A stretch of 64,000 bases of DNA from positions 235,152-299,151 of the forward strand of contig JANCYW010000017.1 of assembly GCA_026184775.1 (NCBI GenBank). The letters run 5' to 3'. The DNA comes from Cyanidium caldarium (Eukaryota > Rhodophyta > Bangiophyceae > Cyanidiales > Cyanidiaceae). Below, piece by piece: positions 53,532 to 64,000 of the stretch; the stretch's first letter is position 1; each line of letters starts with the position of its first letter. A program made the position numbers and the translations under genes. The notes under the pieces were generated by a model. It did no database searches, was not told the DNA's origin, and saw only the letters and a program-made list of their open reading frames with translations.

Positions 53532-54755
53532 TCAGATGGCGTCCAGCAGCTGCGCCAGCATCTCCGGATGCAGCGCCACGTAGCGGCAGGCCTCGTAGAT
53601 GGCGAAGAAAATGCCGATCAGCGGCGCGTAGTAGAGGCCGCGTTGGAGCGCGCCCGCGTACAGGCCGCGCCAGCCGCGCTCATCGAGGATACGGCGCGCG
53701 GTGCTCAGGACCCCCATAAAGCTCCGCGTCTCCAGATACGACTGCGGGTTTTGGGTGGAGAGCGTGGTCACCACCACATCGGCCGGCGTGGTGAGAATGG
53801 CCGCCGCGGAGCCGGCCAGCGCGCCCACCACCACATCCTGCAGCAGACCGTTGCCGCCGCGCGTCAGCGGGCTCTGCACCAGCCAGATCTTCAGCTGCTC
53901 GTAAAAGGCGATCTGCAGCGCGCCGTAGGGCACATCGCGCGCCAGCACCGCCAGCCAGCTGGCGCGGATCACCTGGTGGTTGCCGCGCGTCAGGAAAATG
54001 TCGCGCAGCGCATCCCGGAAATTGGCGCTCAGGCCCAGCTGCAGCCGCTTGTTCAGCATCTCTGCCGGCACGCGCACGACGCTCCCAAAAGCGTCACCGA
54101 GGCCGCCGGCCAGGAAGAAACACAGCATCGGCCAGTCGCCCAGGACGGGCAGTCGCAGAAACACGTTTTTCAGCGCCTCGTACACGCCCAGGTAGATGGC
54201 AGCATTCGGTGCCTCTTTCCAGATGTTGGAGGTGACCCCACGATACAGCTGCGCCGGCGGCAGCATGCAAAACTGGCCGGTGGCCTGCACGCGCGTCTTG
54301 ATGGTGTCGATCGGGTGCACTACAAGCGTGCTCAGCGCGGCCGCTATGAACGCGCTCAGCGCCGACACTGGGTACGGCAGCGTGTCGGTTTCCAGCAGCG
54401 GCTGCTTGCGCCGCCGGCGTCGCTCGCGGTTACGCTCGATCACCGCCCGCTGCTGTTTCAGGAGCCTTTCGTACTGGATTCGACGCCGACGCCGCGCGTA
54501 CGGGTTGAGCGGCGTGGGCGCCACCGTCACCGCCGTCGACGGGTCTCGAGGCGACGGGATGAGGGTGAGGACGGCGGTGGCCAGCAGGGCGCGGAGGAGA
54601 CGTCGCCGCGCGGGATCAGGTGGGTTGGAAGAGGCGCGGAGATGGTGGGGAGGTGGAGAGGAGGATGACGCCCAGCGGTGGCGGATGGGAAGGAGGCGTC
54701 GAAGGCATGTCGCGAAAGGTGGAGTGAAGAGAGCGTAGGCGGGGGGAAACTCCAT
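53532..54755 (-). CDS. Mitochondrial carrier family protein, possibly plastid-located
   Basis: The 407-residue protein has three ~100-residue carrier repeats after a long N-terminal extension. The signatures are VVHPIDTIKTRVQATGQ, VVRVPAEMLNKRLQLGLSAN and LTTPADVVVTTLSTQNPQSY. Between them lie the usual G-rich even helices (YRGVTSNIWKEAPNAAIYLG, RGLYAGALQRGLYYAPLIGI). The third repeat has lost the usual basic residue after D-x-x. The overall sequence recalls S-adenosylmethionine carriers and related plastid-envelope members, and the ~140-residue Ser/Pro/Arg-rich N-terminus suits plastid targeting (inference). The start is the ATG at 54753-54755. It is the last ordinary core gene before the subtelomere. 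Confidence 0.9.
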   Translation of the reverse strand: MEFPPAYALFTPPFATCLRRLLPIRHRWASSSSPPPHHLRASSNPPDPARRRLLRALLATAVLTLIPSPRDPSTAVTVAPTPLNPYARRRRRIQYERLLKQQRAVIERNRERRRRRKQPLLETDTLPYPVSALSAFIAAALSTLVVHPIDTIKTRVQATGQFCMLPPAQLYRGVTSNIWKEAPNAAIYLGVYEALKNVFLRLPVLGDWPMLCFFLAGGLGDAFGSVVRVPAEMLNKRLQLGLSANFRDALRDIFLTRGNHQVIRASWLAVLARDVPYGALQIAFYEQLKIWLVQSPLTRGGNGLLQDVVVGALAGSAAAILTTPADVVVTTLSTQNPQSYLETRSFMGVLSTARRILDERGWRGLYAGALQRGLYYAPLIGIFFAIYEACRYVALHPEMLAQLLDAI

Positions 54756-57216
54756 GCACCAGCGTGCGTGTTAGAGGGAGTTGTGTCGCCGCCGTGGTAC
54801 GATGTTGCAGTAGGGAGGGTTGAGAGAGAGCATTCGTTGTCGAGGGATAGTTGAGAGTTACAATGACGTTGAACGATCTCTCCGAGGGACGGTTCAGAGA
54901 GAGGCGCAACGACGGAGGGCGAGACGAAATGTGTGGCGAGCATTTGGCGACGAGAGCGCGATTCTGAAGGAGACCGTGCGGAACGCAAGCATCCTCTCTG
55001 AAAGTAGAATGCCCTGACATAGTTCCTGAAAGTGATCATCATCTTCTCCGAGAGCACCGCGGCACCCGCGGTGCCGGCAAAGCTCGTGGACGGGTTCGAC
55101 CCAACAGTCACGCAGTTCGAACAGAGCGCGCATGCCGTCGCCAGCGCAGGGCGGTATCCCGTGCTCGAGCGCTCGGCCATCATGTCTGGTCAGTCCCTAG
55201 TCTCCCTTCCTCCCTCTTTTCCGTCACTCTCCTCACTCTCGTCACGCTAACGGGTGGCCGCACACTCTGTATCGTTCATGCACACCTCCTCCTCGGTGCA
55301 ACAACGCACTTTGGTGATCAAGCTGTCTGACGGTATGGTGTAGGTGCCGCACTGCTTGGAGGGGTCCCGGCACACACACAGAACGAGGCCGCGGTGTCAT
55401 ATGTAGTGAATGGTGGATGATGGTATCGCCGAGTTGCCGCTGGCTCCCGCGGTGTAGGTGCAGTCCCGGGTGGCGGTGTTGCAGCACTCGGGACCACATG
55501 GTACACACGTAGAGCTAATCGGCCCCAAACCGCTGTCGTCGGTGGCCGCCACTATCACTGCTGATTTCGCCGATTGACACACACACACAACCTGCGACAC
55601 CTTGTGACAACACTCGCCGACGTCGCCGAACAGCAAGCTCGAGTGCTGTCGCTTCTGAACTCGCCGAGCTGGCGCTGCATCTCCAACAACTCTCCGTACG
55701 CGGCGTCAGCATGCTGAAAAGGTGGACTGATCGGCACCCGGAGTGTGATCGCGGCAAACAAGTGCTTGTGGCACGGCAGACTCGACCGAAAGAGAACAAG
55801 GATCGGCGGTCCGAACGAGCACCAGCCTGCTGCAGGGGTTGGGGCTTCGGTCCCACGACCTCCTTGGTTGCACGCTGGCCAGGCACCTTCCCCACTGCTC
55901 TGGGAAGAAAACGCAGCAGCTCTGTGTCCGGTTTCGTCAACGGCGATCGCCAAGAGGGGTGACGATACAGAGGTGGCGAGCGAGCGCTGGTCGACCTTCT
56001 GCACCGTGGCGGCTGATTTTGTCGGTGGCCGCCCTGCTGGAGGTCTCGCTGGACCCATCGTCCAGGCGTTGTTTGACACGCTGACCACGGGACATGCACC
56101 GAGCTCACAGACAGCGACCGGGGAGGCAGCTCGATTGGCGGAGGGCGAAATCGCGCGACCAAAGTACCGCGGGGTTTTCCGGTGTTTTGCGTCACCGACA
56201 GAGAGCGGTGTCCTCTGCTCTCCGAGTTGTGGTCGCCATCGTCGGGGTCACCGCTGGGATCACCGCGTCCGCAGGAGCGTGCGCGTGCCGATACTGCTGG
56301 CGGAGCGCTCGGTCTGCTCGATGCCGCTGAGCAGCGAGAGGCCCGGGATACCGCTTCGAAGCCAGCACCAGCACGCCGTATTGGCTACGTTTGTCGGGAT
56401 TGCCGAGATGCTCGGAGCTTTCCGCGTCACCTGCAGCACGAACACGAGGGCGAACGTTGCAACCTGGATCGCGATGCCCACATGGTCGTCATCCCCTCGG
56501 ATGAGGCACTCGCTTTTGTGCCGCCCAACGGGGGGCGGTCAGGGACGTGTTCCCGATCCCTGCGATGCGTTTCATCTGGTGCCCCGCGAGCAGAGTGCAC
56601 GTTTCGCAGGACGCGTTCTGCGAGCGAATGGAGCACGCGGAGCCGGTGCACGTACACGTGGGCATTCCGCTGTTCAGCATCCGGGGCTTTGCACTGCAGC
56701 GAGTTGTGAAGAATGACCCAAATCGGAGACAGAGGCGAAGAGTACCCCACCGGGACGACATCAGCTTCGGCCGAGCCGCCGCTGCGAACACCCGTGTTCG
56801 TTGCGCCACACAGGATGTGCAAGCCGCCCGGGATCGTCTGCGTCCGATCAGCGGTACGCAAGGAACTGCGCTACCGTTGAGAGTGCCCCTTGGACGCGTT
56901 CAAGACGCTGATTAGCGGACAGCGTCGCGGGAGATGCGTCAAGGGAGAGGCAGTTTTCAGGCCGTCGAACACCACTACGGACGATCGCTCCCCTGTGCTG
57001 CTTCCGTCGCGGTTGCCCAAAGTGGAAGCAGGTGCACCGACGTCTGGGGCAGTCGAGAATGCGGCCTCGGAGGTCACTCTCCAGTGGGACACAATTGCGA
57101 ATTCAGAGCGCTCCCTCTGAGGCAGCAGGCCGCCACGAGGGAGCGAACGCATCAGAGTCGCGTTTGATGGACCGCGAGCGAGTTTGGCTCCGAGCGCCGT
57201 GCGCTGGCAGCGATGA
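54756..57216. other. Subtelomeric zone without a firm gene
   Basis: From here on the sequence loses the tight gene packing. Plus- and minus-strand open frames of 60-320 codons exist, but their composition changes along their length and none has a family motif. Some minus-strand segments look protein-like: ATFALVFVLQVTRKAPSIS near 56440-56470, SQNASCETCTLLAGHQMKR near 56590-56650, and the cysteine-rich segment listed separately. They may be exons of unrecognised genes or relics. Confidence 0.45.
55247..55705 (-). pseudogene. Cysteine-rich coding segment interrupted by an in-frame TGA
   Basis: One minus-strand frame encodes GPISSTCVPCGPECCNTATR DC-type sequence, reaches TGA at 55397-55399, and continues in the same frame with LVLCVCRDPSKQCGTYTIPS, then VRCCTEEEVCMNDTECAATR and a TAG at 55247-55249. 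Both halves are rich in cysteine in a regular, secreted-protein-like way. The TGA may be a premature stop, a readthrough or selenocysteine site, or lie inside an intron; CCAAGCAG just after it resembles a 3' splice site. No start codon is visible in this frame, so the segment is a fragment. Confidence 0.35.
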
Positions 57217-57578
57217 GGCGACGGGAATAGCGACTGCGTTGGTGCATGTGCCCACGACTGGGTATGTGGGTGGGTAGGCGACGGGAATAGCGACTGCGTT
57301 GGTGCATGTGCCCACGACTGGGTATGTGGGTGGGTAGGCGACGGGACTACCGACTGCGTTGGTGCATGTGCGTACGACTGGGTATGTGGGTGGGTAGGCG
57401 ACGGGAAGATCGACTGCGTTGGTGCATGTGCCCACGACTGGGTATGTGGGTGGGTAGGCGACGGGAAGATTGACTGCGTTGGTGCATGTGCGTACGACTG
57501 GGTATGTGGGTGGGTAGGCGACGGGAATACCGGCTGCGTTGGTGCATGTGCGTACGACTGGGTATGTGGGTGGGTAGG
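57217..57578. repeat. 60-bp minisatellite, six copies
   Basis: The unit begins GCGACGGGAATAGCGACTGC and contains GCATGTGCCCACGACTGGGT followed by ATGTGGGTGGGTAG. Six copies follow one another with period exactly 60. Variation is confined to a few places: CCC or CGT before ACGACTGG, and AATAG, ACTAC, AAGAT or AATAC after ACGGG. Because 60 is a multiple of three, all frames can stay open; on the minus strand it reads as a 20-residue repeat of type THPHTQSWAHAPTQSLFPSP. Whether it is translated is unknown. Confidence 0.95.
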
Positions 57579-58244
57579 CAGCTCGGGTTGTGAAGGTGCT
57601 CGTGGGGCACTCGTGTTGTGTGTCGATACCCTCTGGCTACAAACCTTCTCGAGTCGCAGAGGCGCTGATGCGCCCCCGAAACAAGCGCTGAACCATCGTG
57701 ATGGGCTCGCAGACGACGCAGCCAGTCGAATGCGGGAGCAAGCGCACATCTCGTTTAGGCGCGGCTGGAAATCGATGCAAGCACCGCGGAAGCATGAGGG
57801 ATACGTTTGGGCATCCGATTCCATGAATGGAATCACTGACTTGGGCTGCGGCAGAGGAGCTGAGGTCGCGCCCGCGACTGCCCAACGCAGACAGTCAACG
57901 TGATGTGCCGGCACAGAGGCTGGAGTTTTTTATCGTGAGCGCATCGGCGGCCACGCATCCTCCACGGACATGTGCCGACGAGGTGCCCGGCGACGCTGCA
58001 AGGCGCTCTGAAGCAACAACTCGTGCGCACCGAAAGACGCTGGCACTGAAATGCCTCTCCGTGCCGTGTCTTGCGTGACGACGTTTGTCGTTCACGCAGC
58101 GGGCTCTGGCGTCATCGCAGCAGACGTGGATTCTCAAACGCTCTCGACTCCAGATCGGGCCAGGAGTTGCGCCATGTCGCAGCATTCGACAAACGCAGCA
58201 CTGGGAGTGCTTTCCACCGGTGGGGTCACAGCCCCGCCACCCCA

Positions 58245-59975
58245 TCATGCCATGCTGAGCCATTCGGCGACGAAACGCAACCATGACGCACCACGGAGTA
58301 CCGCCACCGATACGCAGCTGTTACCAAAGCACCCATCATGGCAGGCGCGGATCGACACGAAAACGACCGGGACAGGACAGCTGCTTGCGCGGTGCAGCCG
58401 TTTTGCGCGACTCACCGTCGGTGACAAAGCCCCTCACAGAGGGTTGCAGGAGGCACGGCACCCGCAAACGGTTTCACCGTCCAGCTGTGCATATCAGCGT
58501 ACACAAGGTGGCCACTGTCGTGCGCCAACGATTTCCCGTCGCTCGTTTCGACAGAGCCTCCTTCCAAAGCGAGACGCGCCCCAGCAGAACGGGGTTTCAG
58601 CTCCTCGTGATGCCGCCGACCTCGATGGAACCACTCCAGCGCCGCGTATGCGCGCGGCGAGATCGCGCAGATGTCCACGCCACATCCGTGTGCGAGCGCC
58701 TCGATCGTAAAACGCCGGACATGAGAGGGTTTCGGCGTCACATCGCACTGGCCGTAGCATGATGGCGAGGGGTACGGCATTTCGGTCGCCGTATCCGGCC
58801 GCTCCCCCGATGCGACCATACCGGATGCGGGTCCGTCGACCGTCAAGTCGTTGAGAAACGGCGAGGTGAGGGGAGCGCACAGTGGCTGCGGACCATTCCG
58901 ATCTCGTCCAGGTCCCGGGAGGGCAACACCATGAGCGCCAGAGGCGACAGGTCGGGATTCTGGCAGCCAGTCGTGGTCAGGACACCCGCCACGCCCATAA
59001 CCAAATCGCTGCCAACCGCACCCAATGATGGATCCATGCGGGTGGCAGCACTCAACGCCGTCGGATCGGTGCGCCTCGGCCCCAGTGCAGGAGAGTCCTC
59101 GGCGGAGAGTCGCGAGCGCTGCCACAAGGCATAACGGCCACTGAGCACACGTCCGTAGCCGACGACGGAGTTGCCAGTGTTGTTGTCACCCGGTGTCCCG
59201 TCAAGAGATGTCTGCGAGGAGTGCCGGAGCCCTCGACTCACAGACATACCGACACCGAGCGCTGGGAATCCGAGTATAGGTCGAACACAGCCCGTGCTGA
59301 CCGAGACGCGGCTCGTCCGAGGCACTCTGCGTCGGTGCCCAGCGAGGGAGGCGGCGGCGCACTGACTGCCAACCCAGCGCTGGTCGTCGTCGTGGCGCTG
59401 GTGAGGCCACTACCACAGCCGGTGTTCTGATCGTCGTTCAGGCCAACCGCGCGCGGTGCCGCCGCCAGAGCGCCACTCGCCAAGCTCGCGCACCGCTGCC
59501 GCTGCCGCCCAAAAGACGCACAGCGCCCCGGGGCCGGCGGACTCCGGCCAAGACCCCCCAAACTCGTCAAGCGCTGGCCACCGGAGCCAGCGCCGCCCGG
59601 CATGGACGTAGCCCACAACCCCATTCCACCCCCCGCGCGCATTTTCCGACTCCGGTCTAGCACCGGACCACAGCACAAACTCGTGTCGAACGACACCCAG
59701 CACGCGCTGCCCTGCGCAGCGACAAGACGACCGGCTCGTCCAAAACCGTCCCCGGTGCTCAGCGCCGCGGCGTCGCGGCCACTCGCTCCTCTTGCCGCGC
59801 CAACATACAACTCCGAGTCGAGAACCGGTGGTGAACGCTCCCGCTGCAACGTCCTCGTCGGGCGCTCTCGACCCGTCTCCGGTGCGAGCCGAATCGAACG
59901 GAACCGAGAATCAGGCGAAACGAGTGCCATGGCGCCGCTGACAGACGGCGATTCGAGGCGGTGGTCCCTGCGCGC
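58245..59975 (-). CDS. Putative multi-exon subtelomeric gene with miniature introns (incomplete)
   Basis: Protein-like segments follow each other on the minus strand in changing frames. Segment A ends ARAVFDLYSDSQRSVS at 59250. Segment B (59211-58930) begins TSLDGTPGDNNTGNSVVGYG. Segment C (58885-58416) contains LNDLTVDGPASGMVASGERP, then ALAHGCGVDICAISPRAYAA. Segment D (from 58380) reads CPVPVVFVSIRACHDGCFGN. The gaps A-B (38 bases, GTATGT...CGCAG), B-C (44 bases, GTGTTG...CGCAG) and C-D (35 bases, GTGAGT...AGCAG) each have GT/AG ends and join the frames exactly in phase. A further candidate intron (58313-58255, 59 bases) would lead to GWRGCDPTGGKHSQCCVCRM. The 5' end is undetermined, and no family is recognised. 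It may instead be a degenerate gene. Confidence 0.4.
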
Positions 59976-60419
59976 ACGCCTCCGTTCTTCCCCCGGGCGG
60001 GTTGTGTTTCGAGTCCAGTGACCTGCTGCGCGTTCGCTCACCTGGGCTGAGCACAGCCGCGCTCGGCAAGTTTGTCTGTGGGGCTTGCGTGTGACGCGCG
60101 ATTCGGAGGGCGCGGGAAGCATACAAAGTCGCCCAGCTCGCTCCAGTGCTGGCCGCGGGGTTTGCTAGACTGTGCGTTTGCCAGGAACGTGGGCTTCCTC
60201 GAAGGTGGCGGCAGCGGCGGTCACGTCGGCGACACGGCGAGGATCTGTGGTGCCGCCACCGACCACAATGGCGAGTGGCAGACGGACAAGTAGAGTGACT
60301 GCGGCTCCGAACACGCGGCGGGTCACCTCTGCACGGAGGCTCGGGCCTGCTTCGGATTGAGAGACGCTCTCGCTCAGCCGCATTTCCCAACACTGGCACC
60401 TACACAGGCCACGGTGAGG

Positions 60420-60904
60420 GTGTCGCTCGATGAGGAGCGGCTGGCGGCATGGGCATCCGGCGGAGCGCATCGGGTGCATCAGCAAGAGGGGGTCGTGACC
60501 CGGACCGGGACTGGCCCCGACGGATGGAATAAACGTGCGCGGTATCTGCGCCGGGGTCCCTCTTACTGAGTGTGTGCGTGGGGGCGGTGCGACGATCGCG
60601 ATTGCGACGAGGCCGTCGCTGCGGGATGTGTGGAACAGTGGAAAACCGTCACGGAGCGGCAGAGGCGTGACGGTTTTGGGGCGTACGGCTTGCGCGGACG
60701 CCCGCTTGTGGCCGCTGCCATGACAGCGGATGGAGCTGTGATGACTGGGCCGTGTTGCGAGAAAGATGGGTCATCACGGCCGCTATCGGTTGTGGTCTTG
60801 GGCAGCGGTGCGGCGGCTATGGCGGCGGTCATTGCAGCGACGGAACGCGGCGCGCAGGTGCACGTAGTGGAGCGCGCCACCGTTGGCGGCACCTGCGTGA
60901 ATGT
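60420..60904 (+). repeat. Direct repeat, copy 1 (MerA upstream region and 5' coding end)
   Basis: This 485-base stretch starts GTGTCGCTCGATGAGGAGCG and recurs at 62213-62698. The two copies differ by one substitution near the start (CTCGATG against CTGGATG) and one extra G in a G run. The repeat covers about 300 bases upstream of the mercuric reductase ATG and its first ~62 codons. Confidence 0.95.
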
Positions 60905-62198
60905 GGGTTGTGTGCCGTCGAAGCATCTCGTTCGGAGTGCGCAGCTGCAGCACTGGTGTGATGAGCACGTGGAGATCAGCGACGGCTGCCGTTGTGACGG
61001 AGTGCCGAACGCGCACAAGCTACACGCGTCTCGTCAGGCGCTTGTTGAACGGTTGCGTTGGCAGAAGTACGAGAGCGTGCTGGACGAGAACCCTCACGTT
61101 ACGGTATGGCACGGGGAGGCCAGCTTTGAGGACTCGCGCACCGTTCGCGTTCGGTCATTGGCAGCGCAAGCGACACAGACCGAGACACTGCTTCACTTTG
61201 ATCGCTGTCTGATTGCTGTCGGCGCGGAACCGTACATTCCTCCGATTGACGGGCTTGCGAGTGTGCCTTTCTGGACATCGACCGAAGCGCTGGCAAGCGA
61301 TACGGTGCCGCACCGCCTCGGAGTGGTGGGCTCCTCTGCGGTGGCGCTGGAGCTGGCTCAGGCGTATGCTCGTCTTGGCAGCCGAGTGACGATCTTTGCT
61401 CGCCGCGGCCTGTGCACGCGAACAGACCCTCTCGTGGGCGAAACGTTGATGCAGGCCCTGCTGGATGATGACCGCATCCGGATCCACTGCGGGGCGCTGG
61501 TAGAGAGTGTGCAGTGCGAGGATGGGGTGTTCAAGGTGACGCTGACGACGTCGCAAGCGGTCTTTATGACGGATGCGCTCCTGGTGGCGAGCGGCCGGAG
61601 GCCGAGCACTGCGGCGCTGAACATGGCAGCGGCTGGAGTGTCCTGGCACGCTGCTTCCGGCCAGATACCGGTGGATACGCACATGCGCACGAACGTGCCA
61701 CATATTTACGCGGCGGGTGATTGTGCGCAAATGCCGCAACTGGTGTATGTAGCGGCAGCGGCTGGCACCAGAGCTGCGATCAATATGACGGGTGGGGAGG
61801 CATGTTTGGATCTGTCGCTGGTACCGTGGGTGATTTTCTGCGAGCCGCAGGTGGCTGCTGTCGGCCTGACCGAGGCCGAAGCTCAGGCTCGCGGTCTGCG
61901 CACCGAAACTCGGACGCTTCCGATCACGAGCGTACCGAGGTGTATTGTGCATGGCGAGAAGTTTGGGTTCCTGAAACTCGTGGCGGAAACACCGAGCATG
62001 CGGATCGTTGGTGCGCAAGCCGTGGCTGCTGAGGCCAGCGATATGATCTCGACGGTGGCTGTGGCGATGCGAGGGCACCTGACAGTGGCGGATCTGTCAG
62101 GCATGTTGCTGCCGTACCTCACCGCGAGCGAGGCGGTGAAACTTGTGGCGCAGTCGTTCACGCGTGACGTGCATCAGCTCTCGTGCTGTGCCGGCTAG
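60720..62198 (+). CDS. merA: Mercuric reductase (MerA-like)
   Basis: This flavoprotein reduces Hg2+ to volatile Hg0 with NADPH. From the ATG at 60720 it has 492 residues. [20 protein letters not shown] is the FAD-binding start; GGTCVNVGCVPSK holds the redox pair C59 and C64. RLGVVGSSAVALELAQAYA is the NADPH fold, and HIYAAGDCAQMPQLVYVAAA the second FAD motif. The C-terminus ends HQLSCCAG, with the vicinal pair C489-C490 that distinguishes MerA from glutathione reductase and dihydrolipoamide dehydrogenase. No N-terminal metal-binding HMA domain is present. The frame is open upstream from a GTG at 60570. It was probably acquired from bacteria (inference: MerA is chiefly prokaryotic). It sits 1.7 kb from the telomere, beside a truncated duplicate. 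Confidence 0.95.
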   Translation: MTADGAVMTGPCCEKDGSSRPLSVVVLGSGAAAMAAVIAATERGAQVHVVERATVGGTCVNVGCVPSKHLVRSAQLQHWCDEHVEISDGCRCDGVPNAHKLHASRQALVERLRWQKYESVLDENPHVTVWHGEASFEDSRTVRVRSLAAQATQTETLLHFDRCLIAVGAEPYIPPIDGLASVPFWTSTEALASDTVPHRLGVVGSSAVALELAQAYARLGSRVTIFARRGLCTRTDPLVGETLMQALLDDDRIRIHCGALVESVQCEDGVFKVTLTTSQAVFMTDALLVASGRRPSTAALNMAAAGVSWHAASGQIPVDTHMRTNVPHIYAAGDCAQMPQLVYVAAAAGTRAAINMTGGEACLDLSLVPWVIFCEPQVAAVGLTEAEAQARGLRTETRTLPITSVPRCIVHGEKFGFLKLVAETPSMRIVGAQAVAAEASDMISTVAVAMRGHLTVADLSGMLLPYLTASEAVKLVAQSFTRDVHQLSCCAG

Positions 62199-62212
62199 TG
62201 GGATGCAGCACG

Positions 62213-63715
<1,503 letters not shown>

Positions 63716-63860
63716 GTGTGAGTTGGGTGAGATCGGGCGACCGGGTGTGAGTTGGGTGGGATCGGGCGACCGGGTGTGAGTTGGGTGAGATTGAGGTGGA
63801 GAGTGTGAGTTGGGTGGGATCGGGCGACCGGGTGTGCGTTGGGTGGGATCGGGCGACCGG
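63716..63860. repeat. 29-bp pretelomeric repeat, five copies
   Basis: The unit starts GTGTGAGTTGGGTGGGATCG and ends GGCGACCGG, with period exactly 29. Copies 1, 2, 4 and 5 differ at one or two bases; copy 3 has a diverged second half (GATTGAGGTGGAGA). The next partial copy (GTGTGAATTA) passes directly into the telomere array. Confidence 0.93.
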
Positions 63861-63870
63861 GTGTGAATTA

Positions 63871-64000
63871 GGGGGGAATGGGGGGGAATGGGGGGGAATG
63901 GGGGGGAATGGGGGGGAATGGGGGGGAATGGGGGGGAATGGGGGGGAATGGGGGGGAATGGGGGGGAATGGGGGGGAATGGGGGGGAATGGGGGGGAATG
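63871..64000 (+). repeat. Telomere repeat array (AATGGGGGGG)n
   Basis: Thirteen perfect 10-base units, each with AAT followed by seven G, extend to the window end without any variant. The G-rich strand runs 5' to 3' toward the end, as expected for a right chromosome end. The unit is one G longer than the C. merolae repeat as I remember it. Confidence 0.97.

Noticed and set aside
55745-56716. Plus-strand 323-codon frame in the subtelomere
   Set aside because: No motif, irregular composition, and opposite-strand segments look more protein-like.
56871-57914. Minus-strand 347-codon frame spanning the minisatellite as a certain gene
   Set aside because: The repeat period is a multiple of three, so openness is not evidence of coding; kept only as a possibility in the findings.

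Overview
The window is the right-hand end of a nuclear chromosome. Its last ~130 bases are a pure tandem array of the 10-mer AATGGGGGGG. From memory, the published telomere unit of the hot-spring red alga Cyanidioschyzon merolae is AATGGGGGG, one G shorter. The array, the very dense and almost intron-free GC-rich genes, a plastid-type FtsZ with a cyanobacterial-like core, several genes with plastid- or mitochondrion-like leaders, and a mercuric reductase next to the telomere all point to a cyanidiophyte red alga (Cyanidioschyzon, Cyanidiococcus or Cyanidium lineage). The exact genus and species cannot be settled from the sequence alone.

Region 1 (1-54755) is an ordinary, compact eukaryotic core. 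It holds about 36 genes, mostly single uninterrupted reading frames, often in convergent pairs with gaps of 15-100 bases; one pair overlaps by 4 bases. Many recognised genes are housekeeping genes. Chromatin and RNA: the FACT subunit SSRP1/Pob3, Spt4, an SF3b PHF5A/Rds3-like subunit, a Utp4-like WD40 protein of the small-subunit processome, and a small Yae1/Lto1-like protein. Trafficking and signalling: a Sec1/Munc18 protein, a TBC Rab-GAP, a p47-type UBX cofactor of Cdc48, the E4 ubiquitin ligase Ufd2, a CAMK-like kinase and a PTC7-like PP2C. Organelles: plastid FtsZ, ferrochelatase, mitoribosomal mS29/DAP3, an Mpv17 protein, a mitochondrial carrier family protein, a VTT/DedA protein, a CBS-pair protein, DJ-1/PfpI, a CHCH-like small protein and a DUF4864-like protein. 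Metabolism: cystathionine beta-synthase and a PlsC acyltransferase. There is also a long coiled-coil protein with a centrosomin CM1-like motif. Several conserved-looking proteins remain unnamed.

Region 2 (54756-60400) is a gene-poor subtelomeric zone. Coding-like, cysteine-containing segments lie on the minus strand in alternating frames. At least three frame changes between 59250 and 58380 can be explained by 35-44 base GT...GCAG introns that join the frames exactly, so this may be a gene rich in miniature introns, or a decaying one. A 60-bp minisatellite with six copies lies at 57217-57578.

Region 3 (60400-64000) is the chromosome tip. It carries an intact mercuric reductase (MerA-like, probably acquired from bacteria). 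This is followed at once by a nearly identical second copy of its upstream region and first ~62 codons, which then breaks off. After that come GT-rich subtelomeric sequence, a 29-bp repeat (5 copies) and the telomere. The arrangement looks like a tandem subtelomeric duplication of a metal-detoxification gene truncated toward the telomere.

The window's genes do not form an operon-like pathway; the core part is an ordinary eukaryotic mixture. The unusual biology is concentrated in the last 9 kb. Function calls come from recognising motifs by eye; no database search was run.
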